Positions 1 through 5,957 of a stretch of DNA of 6,737 nt are shown piece after piece (the first letter of the stretch is position 1; every line of letters starts with the position of its first letter). Below the pieces are notes generated by a model. The model did no database searches. It worked only from the letters and a program-made list of their open reading frames with translations, and was not told the DNA's origin. A program made the position numbers and the translations under genes. The DNA is from Clostridiales bacterium (GTDB lineage Bacteria; Bacillota; Desulfitobacteriia; Desulfitobacteriales; Desulfitobacteriaceae): the NCBI GenBank assembly GCA_027357125.1, contig DAHVVW010000119.1, positions 1 to 6,737 on the forward strand, in the 5' to 3' direction.

Positions 1-399
1 CACTGCTCCGTCTATATTTCTAGCGTCCAGTTGGAGTACCCCCGCGCGCACTTTTACCTGTTTTTCTTCCGCGCCCAGGACTGCAATAACTTTCCCATCC
101 TGCCACACCCGCACCGCTGCAGCCGGAGCAGTCTTCAAAGTAAGCAGCCAAGTTTCCGCCTGACTTGCGGTAGCAGGTCCGGCAGGAACATCCTGCTTTT
201 CTGGTGACGCATCTGTAATATCCAGCGAGGGGGACTCCACTTTCTGCGCAACTGCCAGGTAAAACTGCACCGGATCTTTAACCAAGCTGAGTTGAACTAT
301 GACCAAGAGAACAGAAGCCAGAATCAAGACGCGAATTAACTGCCGCTCTCCACGTTCAAAAAAGCCATTTAATACTGATCTACGGACGCGACGCACCAC
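1..399 (-). CDS. Small membrane-anchored protein of unknown function, 5' part only
   Basis: An open frame of 133 codons starts at the GTG at 399-397 and is still open at the left edge, so the C-terminus is missing. I chose this GTG because GGGGAG lies on the minus strand at 412-407, seven bases upstream; a second GTG follows directly. The N-terminus is rich in arginine (MVRRVRRSV). Residues about 21-40 form one hydrophobic segment (core LILASVLLVIVQLSL), suggesting a single-pass protein with its N-terminus inside the cell. A Pro/Ala/Glu-rich linker follows at about residues 53-78. Then comes a stretch of short hydrophobic strands (TWLLTLKT, AAAVRVWQDGKVIAVLG, KVRAGVLQLD) that looks like a beta-rich extracytoplasmic domain. 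I do not recognise a named family. It lies 99 bases downstream of the flavoprotein gene on the same strand and may share its transcript. Confidence 0.7.
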   Translation of the reverse strand, partial: MVRRVRRSVLNGFFERGERQLIRVLILASVLLVIVQLSLVKDPVQFYLAVAQKVESPSLDITDASPEKQDVPAGPATASQAETWLLTLKTAPAAAVRVWQDGKVIAVLGAEEKQVKVRAGVLQLDARNIDGAV

Positions 400-498
400 A
401 GGCTCACTCCCCACACTAAAAATCCCGGGATAATGGTCCTTTCACCCGATTGAGGAACCTGTTAAGAGTTTATGCAGCCTTCTGGTTTGTCAGACCCG
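400..498. other. Spacer downstream of the flavoprotein gene
   Basis: Ninety-nine bases separate the flavoprotein stop codon from the next minus-strand start. I see no convincing terminator (only TCTG/CAGA four-base arms near 481-494) and no clear promoter, so the downstream gene may be read from the flavoprotein promoter. Confidence 0.35.
407..412 (-). promoter_or_regulatory. Ribosome binding site for the small membrane protein
   Basis: GGGGAG on the minus strand, seven bases before the GTG at 399. It decides the start, because no ATG lies nearby in frame. Confidence 0.55.
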
Positions 499-1755
499 TT
501 AAAGAGAACGAACATACTCGGCTGCTGCCCGCCCGGCCCGGTAACCCATGGCAAATGCGGCCTGGAGATTGTATCCTCCTGTAACCCCATCGATATCTAC
601 TACTTCTCCGGCCCAATAAAGCCCCGCTATTTTTTTCGATGTCATGTTCTTAGGGTTTATTTCTTTCACATCCACCCCGCCTGCAGTCACTATCGCCGCT
701 TCCAGAGGCAGCGTAGCCGTTACTGTGAGAGAAAGTTCCTGCAATAAGCCCAAGAGGCGTTTGCGTTTCTCGCGCGTAATTTGGTGGACTGCCTGATCCG
801 GCTCAATACCTGACAGCTTTATTATTACCGGAATAAGACTCTTAGGCAGGAGTGCAGCTAAAGAATTCTTAAATTGTTTATTGCTTAATTCCTGGAAATC
901 CCGCTGCACGCGTAAATCCAACTGTTCTGCCGTCAACGCCGGTTTGAGATTTATGGTCAGGCTGACCGGCTTGCCCTCGTGCAAAGCGTCACCCGCCAAG
1001 CGGCTGAGCGTAAGGATAACAGGTCCGGATACCCCAAAATGCGTAAACAGCATTTCCCCAAACTCTTTGGCTTTTTTCTGGCCTGAGATCCATAAAGACA
1101 CTTCCACATTTCTCAGGGAAAGTCCCTGCACCTCTTTAACCCATGCCTCTGCTGTGCGCAAGGGTATAAGAGCCGGGCGCGGAGAAATAACATTGTGTCC
1201 CAGAGCGCGGGCCAAGCGGTACCCATCTCCGGTAGATCCTGTGCCTGGATAAGAAGCTCCGCCTGTACACACGATGACTGCCTGGGCAGCATAAACTCCT
1301 TCCCCGCTTACTCTTACCCCGGTAATTCGATCTTCCTGAATCACTATACTATCTACGGTTTTCCCGTGCTTAACCTCAGCCTTCGCTTCTGCTAAGAACT
1401 TTTCCAAAGCCCGGACGACTGCCTCCGCATCGTCCGAAACAGGAAAAACTCTCCCCCCGCGTTCGACTTTAGTTTCCACCCCGTAACGGGCTAAAAATTC
1501 TCTCAGTTTTATGTTGTCAAACTCACGCAGGATTCCTTGCAGAAAACGTCCATTCCCCGGATAATGGATAATAAAATCCTCCACGTTCGCTGCATTGGTT
1601 ATGTTACAGCGACCCTTACCCGAAATCGCGATTTTGCGTCCGAGGCTTGCTTTTTTTTCCAGAAGCAGCGCCCGAGCGCCGGAGAAAGCCGCTTGTCCGG
1701 CCGCCATCATGCCTGCAGCCCCGCCGCCAACAACAATGATACGCTTAGTATTCAA
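499..1755 (-). CDS. BaiN/HI0933-family NAD(P)/FAD-dependent oxidoreductase
   Basis: This 418-residue flavoprotein belongs to the HI0933-like/BaiN family (COG2081), usually about 400-420 residues, so it looks complete. An N-terminal FAD-binding Rossmann motif is visible at residues 10-15 (GGGAAG, pattern GxGxxG), with the acidic residue ending strand 2 at E33. The family block GRKIAISGKGRCNITNA follows at 39-55. The C-terminal FAD block spans about 378-400 (GLYWAGEVVDIDGVTGGYN). The middle, about 190-350, matches the insert that these proteins carry between the two FAD-binding halves. The start is TTG at 1755-1753, supported by AAAGGA eight bases upstream and a near-consensus promoter. BaiN of Clostridium scindens was linked to bile acid dehydroxylation, but the family is widespread, so the substrate here is unknown. 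The gene is divergent from modB. The product is probably cytoplasmic, since the N-terminal hydrophobic stretch belongs to the Rossmann fold. Confidence 0.92.
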   Translation of the reverse strand: MNTKRIIVVGGGAAGMMAAGQAAFSGARALLLEKKASLGRKIAISGKGRCNITNAANVEDFIIHYPGNGRFLQGILREFDNIKLREFLARYGVETKVERGGRVFPVSDDAEAVVRALEKFLAEAKAEVKHGKTVDSIVIQEDRITGVRVSGEGVYAAQAVIVCTGGASYPGTGSTGDGYRLARALGHNVISPRPALIPLRTAEAWVKEVQGLSLRNVEVSLWISGQKKAKEFGEMLFTHFGVSGPVILTLSRLAGDALHEGKPVSLTINLKPALTAEQLDLRVQRDFQELSNKQFKNSLAALLPKSLIPVIIKLSGIEPDQAVHQITREKRKRLLGLLQELSLTVTATLPLEAAIVTAGGVDVKEINPKNMTSKKIAGLYWAGEVVDIDGVTGGYNLQAAFAMGYRAGRAAAEYVRSL

Positions 1756-1763
1756 ATTTAGAT

Positions 1764-1769
1764 TCCTTT
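1764..1769 (-). promoter_or_regulatory. Ribosome binding site for the flavoprotein gene, fixing a TTG start
   Basis: AAAGGA on the minus strand lies eight bases upstream of the TTG at 1755. The Rossmann strand (RIIVVGGGAAG) begins four residues after that TTG, so no later start would keep the FAD motif. Confidence 0.75.
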
Positions 1770-1801
1770 CTAATGAACTTTGTTCTCATTTCTTGATGAC
1801 A

Positions 1802-1830
1802 ATTATAGTGGGTAGTGAAGTCCTTTTCAA
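1802..1830 (-). promoter_or_regulatory. SigA-type promoter of the flavoprotein gene
   Basis: On the minus strand, TTGAAA (1830-1825) and TATAAT (1807-1802) are separated by exactly 17 bases. That is one mismatch from the vegetative consensus. Transcription should begin around 1795, giving a leader of about 40 bases before the TTG start. Confidence 0.82.
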
Positions 1831-1843
1831 GAAAACGGCATTT

Positions 1844-1874
1844 CGACGGGATTTTTTGGCCCCCCATCCCTTCG
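1844..1874. repeat. Interrupted inverted repeat in the divergent promoter region
   Basis: Arms at 1844-1852 (CGACGGGAT) and 1866-1874 (ATCCCTTCG) pair over eight of nine positions around a 13-base spacer rich in T and then C. The right arm overlaps where the -35 element of the modB promoter should lie. It could be an operator or chance. It is not a terminator for either gene, since it lies upstream of both. No match to the E. coli ModE consensus is evident. Confidence 0.35.
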
Positions 1875-1890
1875 GTATATCTGGTGGTTG

Positions 1891-1899
1891 TGCTATAAT
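1891..1899 (+). promoter_or_regulatory. Extended -10 promoter for modBC
   Basis: TGCTATAAT holds a perfect TATAAT (1894-1899) preceded by the TGn extension. The -35 region 17 bases upstream (TTCGGT, 1871-1876) is weak, which fits an extended -10 promoter or one needing an activator. The expected start point is near 1906, about 29 bases before modB. Confidence 0.65.
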
Positions 1900-1934
1900 A
1901 AGGTACAATAATAGCTTTACTGGGAGAAGACACC

Positions 1935-2612
1935 ATGACTCTCTTTCCTCTTTATTTATCTTTGAAAGTAGCGTTTTTCGCAACCTTGCTAGGGCTTCTC
2001 GTTGCTTTGCCCTTAGCTTGGGCTTTTACCCAATATAATCATCCCCTGATTAAGTGGTTCAATTCTCTGACCACCCTCCCCTTAATCCTGCCTCCGACCG
2101 TGCTTGGGTATTATTTATTAGTACTGGTCGGACGTCAAAGTGCCATCGGACACCTGTACGAGCAGCTTACCGGAAAAACCCTGGTATTTTCCTGGCAAGG
2201 GGCAGTCTTAGCGTCGGCAATTGTATCCTTCCCCTTGCTCATTTCTGCAATCCGCAGTGTCATGAGCCACGTCTCTCCGGACCTGATAGCTGCAGCCCGC
2301 TTGCTGGGGCACAGCAACTGGCACGTTTTTTGGACTGTTGTACTGCCACTGTCCTGGAGGGGAATTATTTCCGGTGTTGCCTTGGCCTTTGCACGGGCAA
2401 TGGGTGATTTCGGGGCAACCTTAATGGTAGCAGGAAATATTCCCGGAGTGACCCAGACGATGTCAATTGCTGTTTATGATGCAATGATGTCAGGGGATGT
2501 GGCTGAAGCTAACTTCTTAGCTCTGATCATGACCGCAGTAGCCTTAATTGTACTGCTTATGCTCTACCGTCTGGAGCAAAGTGTTCATCATGAGCATGAC
2601 CGGAATGTCTAA
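1935..2612 (+). CDS. modB: Molybdate ABC transporter permease ModB
   Basis: This 225-residue integral membrane protein matches the usual ModB length. It forms the channel of a molybdate (possibly tungstate) importer in the cytoplasmic membrane and would work as a homodimer with ModC. Hydrophobic segments lie near residues 9-30, 45-66, 88-106, 143-158 and 192-213. The ModB-type block TLPLILPPTVLGYYLLVLVG is at 47-66. The cytoplasmic loop that docks on the ATPase runs from about 118 to 139 (IAAARLLG, then VVLPL); the glutamate of the classical EAA motif is alanine here. The late block RAMGDFGATLMVAGNIPG (154-171) is also typical. The tail contains HHEHD (218-222), an odd metal-binding-like end. 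The ATG start is supported by GGGAG eight bases upstream. modC follows after 18 bases. No modA is present upstream. A tungstate or sulfate permease is a less likely alternative. Confidence 0.92.
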   Translation: MTLFPLYLSLKVAFFATLLGLLVALPLAWAFTQYNHPLIKWFNSLTTLPLILPPTVLGYYLLVLVGRQSAIGHLYEQLTGKTLVFSWQGAVLASAIVSFPLLISAIRSVMSHVSPDLIAAARLLGHSNWHVFWTVVLPLSWRGIISGVALAFARAMGDFGATLMVAGNIPGVTQTMSIAVYDAMMSGDVAEANFLALIMTAVALIVLLMLYRLEQSVHHEHDRNV

Positions 2613-2630
2613 CTAGAAAGGGCTGGCTTA

Positions 2631-3707
2631 ATGAGTTCTCCCATATTCAACGCTCAATTTAAGAAAACCCTTTACTCCTTCAATCTTGAGCTTGATCTTA
2701 GTTTGGATGAAGGAGAGACTCTGGGCATACTCGGTCCCTCAGGCAGCGGCAAGAGTATGAGCTTAAGAGTGATTGCCGGACTTGTCAAACCGGAAAAAGG
2801 AGTAATTACCCTTAAAAACCGATCACTTTTTGACAGTTCACAGAGCCTGGACTCTCCTCCCCAGCAACGCCACATTGGGTATGTGTTTCAGCACTATGCT
2901 CTCTTTCCCCATATGACGGTAGCAGAGAATATTTCCTATGGTCTGCCCCGCGCTGTCAAGGGAGAGCAGCGCCAGAAGCAAATATATAATCTGCTTGAGG
3001 AAATCCATCTCATCGAGCACGCGTCACGCTACCCCTCACAGCTTTCCGGCGGGCAGCAGCAGCGGGTTGCACTCGTACGGGCCTTGGCCGCAGACCCCGA
3101 CCTTCTATTGCTGGACGAGCCTTTTTCGGCCTTAGATGCTGAACTGCGCGGCGAGCTCGAAGCCTTGGTCCTACGCTTTCGCTCTTCCCGCCAGGTTCCC
3201 TATATCCTAGTAACTCACAACCTTGAGGAAGCGTATCGTCTCTGCGATAAACTTGTCATCATCGAACAAGGGAAAATCCTGCAGCTGGGACCGAAAGATG
3301 AACTCCTGCGGCGGCCGGCAACCTTGCAAGTGGCGCGTAAAGTGGGTGCCAAAAACCTCTGGCAGGGGCAGGTGACAAGTGCAAGTGCTTCCGGAGGAAC
3401 GGTGCTAGTCCCTGCCCTCGGGCAAGAACTCATGGTCCAGAATTTGCCCCAGACACCCACTGTGTGGCTGGGAATAAGGCCGGTGGAAGCAGTGCTTCTT
3501 TCCGGACCGGAGCCAGGTCTGCCTAACACCTTTCCCATTGAGGTGATTAATCAGATCCGAGGAGTTCAGTCTCACACCCTGTTCGTCACCCCTTTAGGGA
3601 AAAGCGGTGGGGAGGCGGTGCAGATCGAAGTTCCTGGCCACAGGCTAGGGGCTGATCCACCCTATCTCTATCTTCCACCTGATAAACTTTTCGCTTTACC
3701 CTATTAA
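2631..3707 (+). CDS. modC: Molybdate ABC transporter ATP-binding protein ModC
   Basis: This 358-residue ATPase hydrolyses ATP on the cytoplasmic face of ModB to drive molybdate uptake. All nucleotide-binding motifs are present: Walker A GPSGSGKS (35-42), Q-loop Q87 in YVFQHYALFPHMTV, signature LSGGQQQR (138-145), Walker B LLLLDEP (158-164) with D-loop SALD (166-169), and switch histidine H196 in VTHNLEEA. The C-terminal part from about residue 240 looks like a TOBE-type oxyanion-sensing region (GIRPVEAVLL at 281-290, then FPIEVINQIRG), and overall length agrees with E. coli ModC. Only one TOBE-like unit is apparent. The ATG start has AAAGGG eight bases upstream, and the gene is clearly co-transcribed with modB. 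A sulfate- or iron-type importer ATPase (CysA or FbpC) has a similar layout, but the neighbouring ModB decides the call. Confidence 0.91.
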   Translation: MSSPIFNAQFKKTLYSFNLELDLSLDEGETLGILGPSGSGKSMSLRVIAGLVKPEKGVITLKNRSLFDSSQSLDSPPQQRHIGYVFQHYALFPHMTVAENISYGLPRAVKGEQRQKQIYNLLEEIHLIEHASRYPSQLSGGQQQRVALVRALAADPDLLLLDEPFSALDAELRGELEALVLRFRSSRQVPYILVTHNLEEAYRLCDKLVIIEQGKILQLGPKDELLRRPATLQVARKVGAKNLWQGQVTSASASGGTVLVPALGQELMVQNLPQTPTVWLGIRPVEAVLLSGPEPGLPNTFPIEVINQIRGVQSHTLFVTPLGKSGGEAVQIEVPGHRLGADPPYLYLPPDKLFALPY

Positions 3708-3718
3708 AATACACAGCG

Positions 3719-3744
3719 CATTCCTAATCTAAGTACATGGAATG
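3719..3744. repeat. Short inverted repeat between modC and the nitroreductase gene
   Basis: CATTCC (3719-3724) and GGAATG (3739-3744) are perfect complements around a 14-base spacer, within the 72-base gap after modC. It has no T-run, so it is not an intrinsic terminator. It could be an operator for a separate nitroreductase promoter, but I see no convincing -35/-10 pair beside it. Six-base arms can arise by chance. Confidence 0.25.
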
Positions 3745-3779
3745 TAGGGAGATACATAAAAGAGAGGGGAAACGGAATA

Positions 3780-4316
3780 ATGGAACTGATGGAAGTGGTT
3801 CAACGCCGCCGGAGCATCCGCGCGTATAAGCCAGACCCGGTGGAACCGGAAAAAATCGCTCTGATCCTGGAAGCGGCGCGTCTGGCTCCTTCCTGGAAGA
3901 ACCTCCAGTGCTGGCGTTTTATGGTTATCAGCGCCGCAGAAAAACGCCAAGGAATTGCCGATGCCTTTCCTTTAACCAACCCGGGACGCAAGGCAATCCT
4001 GGAAGCACCGGTCGTCATCGTCCTGTGTGCTGACCCGAATGAATCCGAGGTCTGGGAAGGCAAGGATTACTACATGCTTGATGTCGGTCTCGCCATGGAG
4101 CATTTAATCCTGACTGCCACTGCGCAAGGGCTCGGCACCTGCTGGCAAGCGCTGTTTAGCGAAGACAAAATGCGCTCTGCCTTAGAAGTCCCTGACAACT
4201 TCCACATCGTTGCGATCACACCCCTCGGCTATCCCGCGCAAGAAAAAAAACCCCGCCCGCGCAAAGCCTTGGCAGAAATAGCCTTTGGCGAGCAATGGGG
4301 GCAGCCTTGGAGTTAA
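3780..4316 (+). CDS. Nitroreductase-family FMN-dependent oxidoreductase
   Basis: This 178-residue protein is at the short end of the nitroreductase family, whose members are homodimeric FMN enzymes that reduce nitro compounds, quinones or other acceptors with NAD(P)H. The N-terminal FMN-phosphate region RRRSIRAYKPDPV is at residues 9-21. APSWKNLQCWRFMVI (36-50) corresponds to the family's APS-x-x-N-x-Q-x-W segment. The second FMN region GLGTCWQALF (117-126) and the late ITPLGYPAQEKKPRPRK block (146-162) are also typical. The ATG start is preceded by GAGGGGA at 3764-3770, nine bases away. It follows modC by 72 bases and is probably read from the same or a nearby promoter. Its stop codon overlaps that of the convergent Fe-S gene. 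The physiological substrate cannot be read from the sequence. Confidence 0.9.
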   Translation: MELMEVVQRRRSIRAYKPDPVEPEKIALILEAARLAPSWKNLQCWRFMVISAAEKRQGIADAFPLTNPGRKAILEAPVVIVLCADPNESEVWEGKDYYMLDVGLAMEHLILTATAQGLGTCWQALFSEDKMRSALEVPDNFHIVAITPLGYPAQEKKPRPRKALAEIAFGEQWGQPWS

Positions 4317-5350
4317 AGAAAGAAGTTCTGTTTATCCGGATTGCTGCTGGCGCAGGCGATACAAAGCTCAGAGTTGTCGAAGATTTGCTTCCCGCAGCGG
4401 CTACAATAACGGGGGCTGCCTTCATGCAGCATGATCTTACCGTTTAGCAGGCGTGGGGAAAGGGTTTTGATCTCGAAATTTAAGGTCCCAGGGCGGCAGG
4501 TTTCCACACAACGTCCGCACTGCACGCACTTATACGGTTCAAACACCAGACGCATTTTTCCGTTCTCTTCCCGCTTCGCCAAAGCCCTCTGAGGGCAGAT
4601 CAAAGTACAAACACCACAGCTTGTGCAGGAATCTGCAACGGTGAGAGTCGGAAACGGAAAGCGCACTTCCGGGCGGGTTGCCAACAACTCCTGCAGCCAA
4701 GCCCGCGCGCGTGGAATATTATACGTTTCATCGCGTCTAAGTCCGGGCAATAGTTCCTCAAGTTTTTCCTTGCCGCGCTCGCGCCACCCTTCCGAACGCT
4801 CTCTGAGTTCCCCGAGTTCAGGCAGGGCCGGTGCCTTCATGAGCCCCTGCGCAGGCTCAGACTCTATACGAGGGTCAATCTTCACGATAATTTTGATGGG
4901 CGCATGATCCGGCCACTGAACGTGCAAAGTATTAAACACTTTCACACTCGCAGCGCACGCAGCTTTGTCCTGGCACTCGGAACACACTCCCGTAAAAATC
5001 TTTACTGGCTTCTCCTGCGCCAACAGCATAAGTCCTGCCCAAGTGTCACGGTCAAAAATTCCGAGGCAAGGTACTTCAAAACCTTGGGGCAAGGCCAGCG
5101 GACAGCTTATATTTATTTCCTGAGCCTTAGACAAGTACTCATACAGTGCGTCCACAGTCCTGTCCACAAAACCGTCACTTGGGCATGCTGCCATACACGC
5201 CCCACATTCCGTACATTTACGGGCGTCAATTTCCATTCTCTCAGAAATGGCTTGATGAGGGCACGCTTCGAGGCAAAGCCTGCAGTCTTTAGCATAGGGT
5301 TTTTTAGTGTTAAGGCAATTAGCTGAGTGATAAACCATTTGAATAGGCAT
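4313..5350 (-). CDS. Multi-cluster 4Fe-4S ferredoxin-type protein with a C-terminal zinc-ribbon-like end
   Basis: This 345-residue protein has two ferredoxin-like regions separated by about 185 residues. The first has an unusual motif, C12-x10-C23-x2-C26-x3-C30-P, followed by a classical one, C46-x2-C49-x2-C52-x3-C56-P. The second has two classical motifs, C242/C245/C248/C252-P and C275/C278/C281/C285. Up to four 4Fe-4S clusters are therefore possible. The middle holds five further cysteines (C83, C95, C123, C126, C132) around VPCLGIFDRDTWAGLMLLAQ (93-112), then a charged helical stretch near 178-204. The C-terminus has a ribbon-like quartet, C316-x2-C319 and C330-x2-C333. No signal peptide or membrane segment is visible, so it is probably a cytoplasmic electron carrier or a maturation or assembly partner. 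The start is ATG with GAGGAG seven bases upstream. From memory, a similar first motif occurs in Fe-S proteins near molybdoenzyme loci, which would suit modBC next door; this link is inference. Confidence 0.85.
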   Translation of the reverse strand: MPIQMVYHSANCLNTKKPYAKDCRLCLEACPHQAISERMEIDARKCTECGACMAACPSDGFVDRTVDALYEYLSKAQEINISCPLALPQGFEVPCLGIFDRDTWAGLMLLAQEKPVKIFTGVCSECQDKAACAASVKVFNTLHVQWPDHAPIKIIVKIDPRIESEPAQGLMKAPALPELGELRERSEGWRERGKEKLEELLPGLRRDETYNIPRARAWLQELLATRPEVRFPFPTLTVADSCTSCGVCTLICPQRALAKREENGKMRLVFEPYKCVQCGRCVETCRPGTLNFEIKTLSPRLLNGKIMLHEGSPRYCSRCGKQIFDNSELCIACASSNPDKQNFFL

Positions 5351-5438
5351 CGCAAATCTCCTCGTTTTTTCTTCAAATTGAGTACTACGAGTTAAAGATT
5401 AAATCCCTCTGGTTGCAGTTAATTATTCGCTCGTCTAT
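5351..5438 (-). other. Spacer between the YhbP-like and Fe-S genes
   Basis: This 88-base gap follows the YhbP-like stop codon. I see no hairpin followed by a T-run and no convincing promoter; TTTAAT on the minus strand at about 5403-5398 lacks a matching -35. The only supported element is GAGGAG (5363-5358), the ribosome binding site of the Fe-S gene. Co-transcription of the two genes is therefore the simplest reading. Confidence 0.45.
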
Positions 5439-5909
5439 CTAGCTTTCCTTTTTTAGTTCAAGTTCAAAGCGGCTGCCAAAGCCCTTCGTATTGTCAGTTA
5501 AGCGCAAAACCTCAGACACTAAACAATGCCAACGCGCAGCTTTAACGCCTCTGAACTGGGACGGGGCTTCAAGAATGTGGCGTACCGCCGGAAACTTTCG
5601 CAGATATGCAGCCGTAGCCAAGGCCTTTTCGGCCGGGGATGTGACCAGCAGCGCACGTCCCTGAATCTGCAGACCCTGGATGGCTTGCCACTCTTGATAG
5701 TCTTCGGTGATGGCGGCGGCCACGACTTCATTTTCCTGAAGGTTCTGGCTGTGCCTCGTCTTAGCCTCCGACAGAAAGTAAAGCTTAAACCCTCTGTTTA
5801 CATAAAACACAGGAGTAGCCCATGCTCCATCAGACCCAACCGTGGCCAGGATCAAGGTCGTGTGATTCTCAATATATTTAAGCATAAGTTCTTCCGTTGT
5901 CTCAGCCAT
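5439..5909 (-). CDS. YhbP/UPF0306-type FMN-binding split-barrel protein
   Basis: This 156-residue protein belongs to the pyridoxamine 5'-phosphate oxidase-like split-barrel superfamily and resembles the YhbP (UPF0306) group, whose members are about 140-150 residues. N-terminal strands TTLILATVGSDGAWATPVFY (17-36) form the start of the barrel, followed by YFLSEAKTRHSQNL (44-57) with the characteristic TRH. IQGLQIQGRALLV (77-89) matches the family's IRGVQFKG strand. YLRKFPAVRHIL (102-113) matches its RRFPVAR segment. The ending LTDNTKGFGSRFEL (137-150) matches its FTDNTLGFGKK ending. Cofactor and reaction are not established for the group; FMN or heme binding is plausible. The ATG start has AAAGGAG upstream with about nine bases between GGAG and the start. 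It is divergent from fni, with only 48 bases between the two starts, and lies upstream of the Fe-S gene on the same strand. Confidence 0.85.
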   Translation of the reverse strand: MAETTEELMLKYIENHTTLILATVGSDGAWATPVFYVNRGFKLYFLSEAKTRHSQNLQENEVVAAAITEDYQEWQAIQGLQIQGRALLVTSPAEKALATAAYLRKFPAVRHILEAPSQFRGVKAARWHCLVSEVLRLTDNTKGFGSRFELELKKES

Positions 5910-5943
5910 ACTGTGTATCTCCTTTTAGCACTTCATTGTGAAC

Positions 5944-5950
5944 AGGAGGG
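5944..5950 (+). promoter_or_regulatory. Strong ribosome binding site placing the fni start at ATC
   Basis: AGGAGGG is a near-perfect Shine-Dalgarno sequence. Eight bases separate AGGAGG from the ATC at 5958, while no ATG, GTG or TTG lies at a suitable distance. The codons after ATC encode SREKRKLDHI, the usual family N-terminus. Confidence 0.75.
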
Positions 5951-5957
5951 AACAAAT

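Noticed and set aside
1873..1903. Possible ModE-type operator (CGGTATAT followed by ATAATAAGG)
   Set aside because: Only one half resembles the E. coli ModE half-site, and the spacing and second half do not fit.
1906..1934. Molybdenum-cofactor riboswitch upstream of modB
   Set aside because: The predicted leader is only about 29 bases, far too short for that structured RNA.
1595..2038. 147-codon plus-strand frame across the divergent promoter region
   Set aside because: It runs antisense to the flavoprotein gene start, crosses both promoters and overlaps the start of modB. The translation is low in domain-like features.
2054..2407. 117-codon plus-strand frame inside modB
   Set aside because: It overlaps modB in another frame, and the protein has no membrane or domain character.
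3215..3538. 107-codon minus-strand open frame inside modC
   Set aside because: It is opposite the conserved ModC coding sequence, has no recognisable motif and no clear ribosome binding site.
4904..5326. 140-codon plus-strand frame opposite the Fe-S gene
   Set aside because: The minus strand carries the cysteine motifs and a good ribosome binding site; the plus frame is a shadow.
5399..5438. Intrinsic terminator after the YhbP-like gene
   Set aside because: No GC-rich stem followed by a T-run was found on the minus strand; the region is A/T-rich without a stable hairpin.
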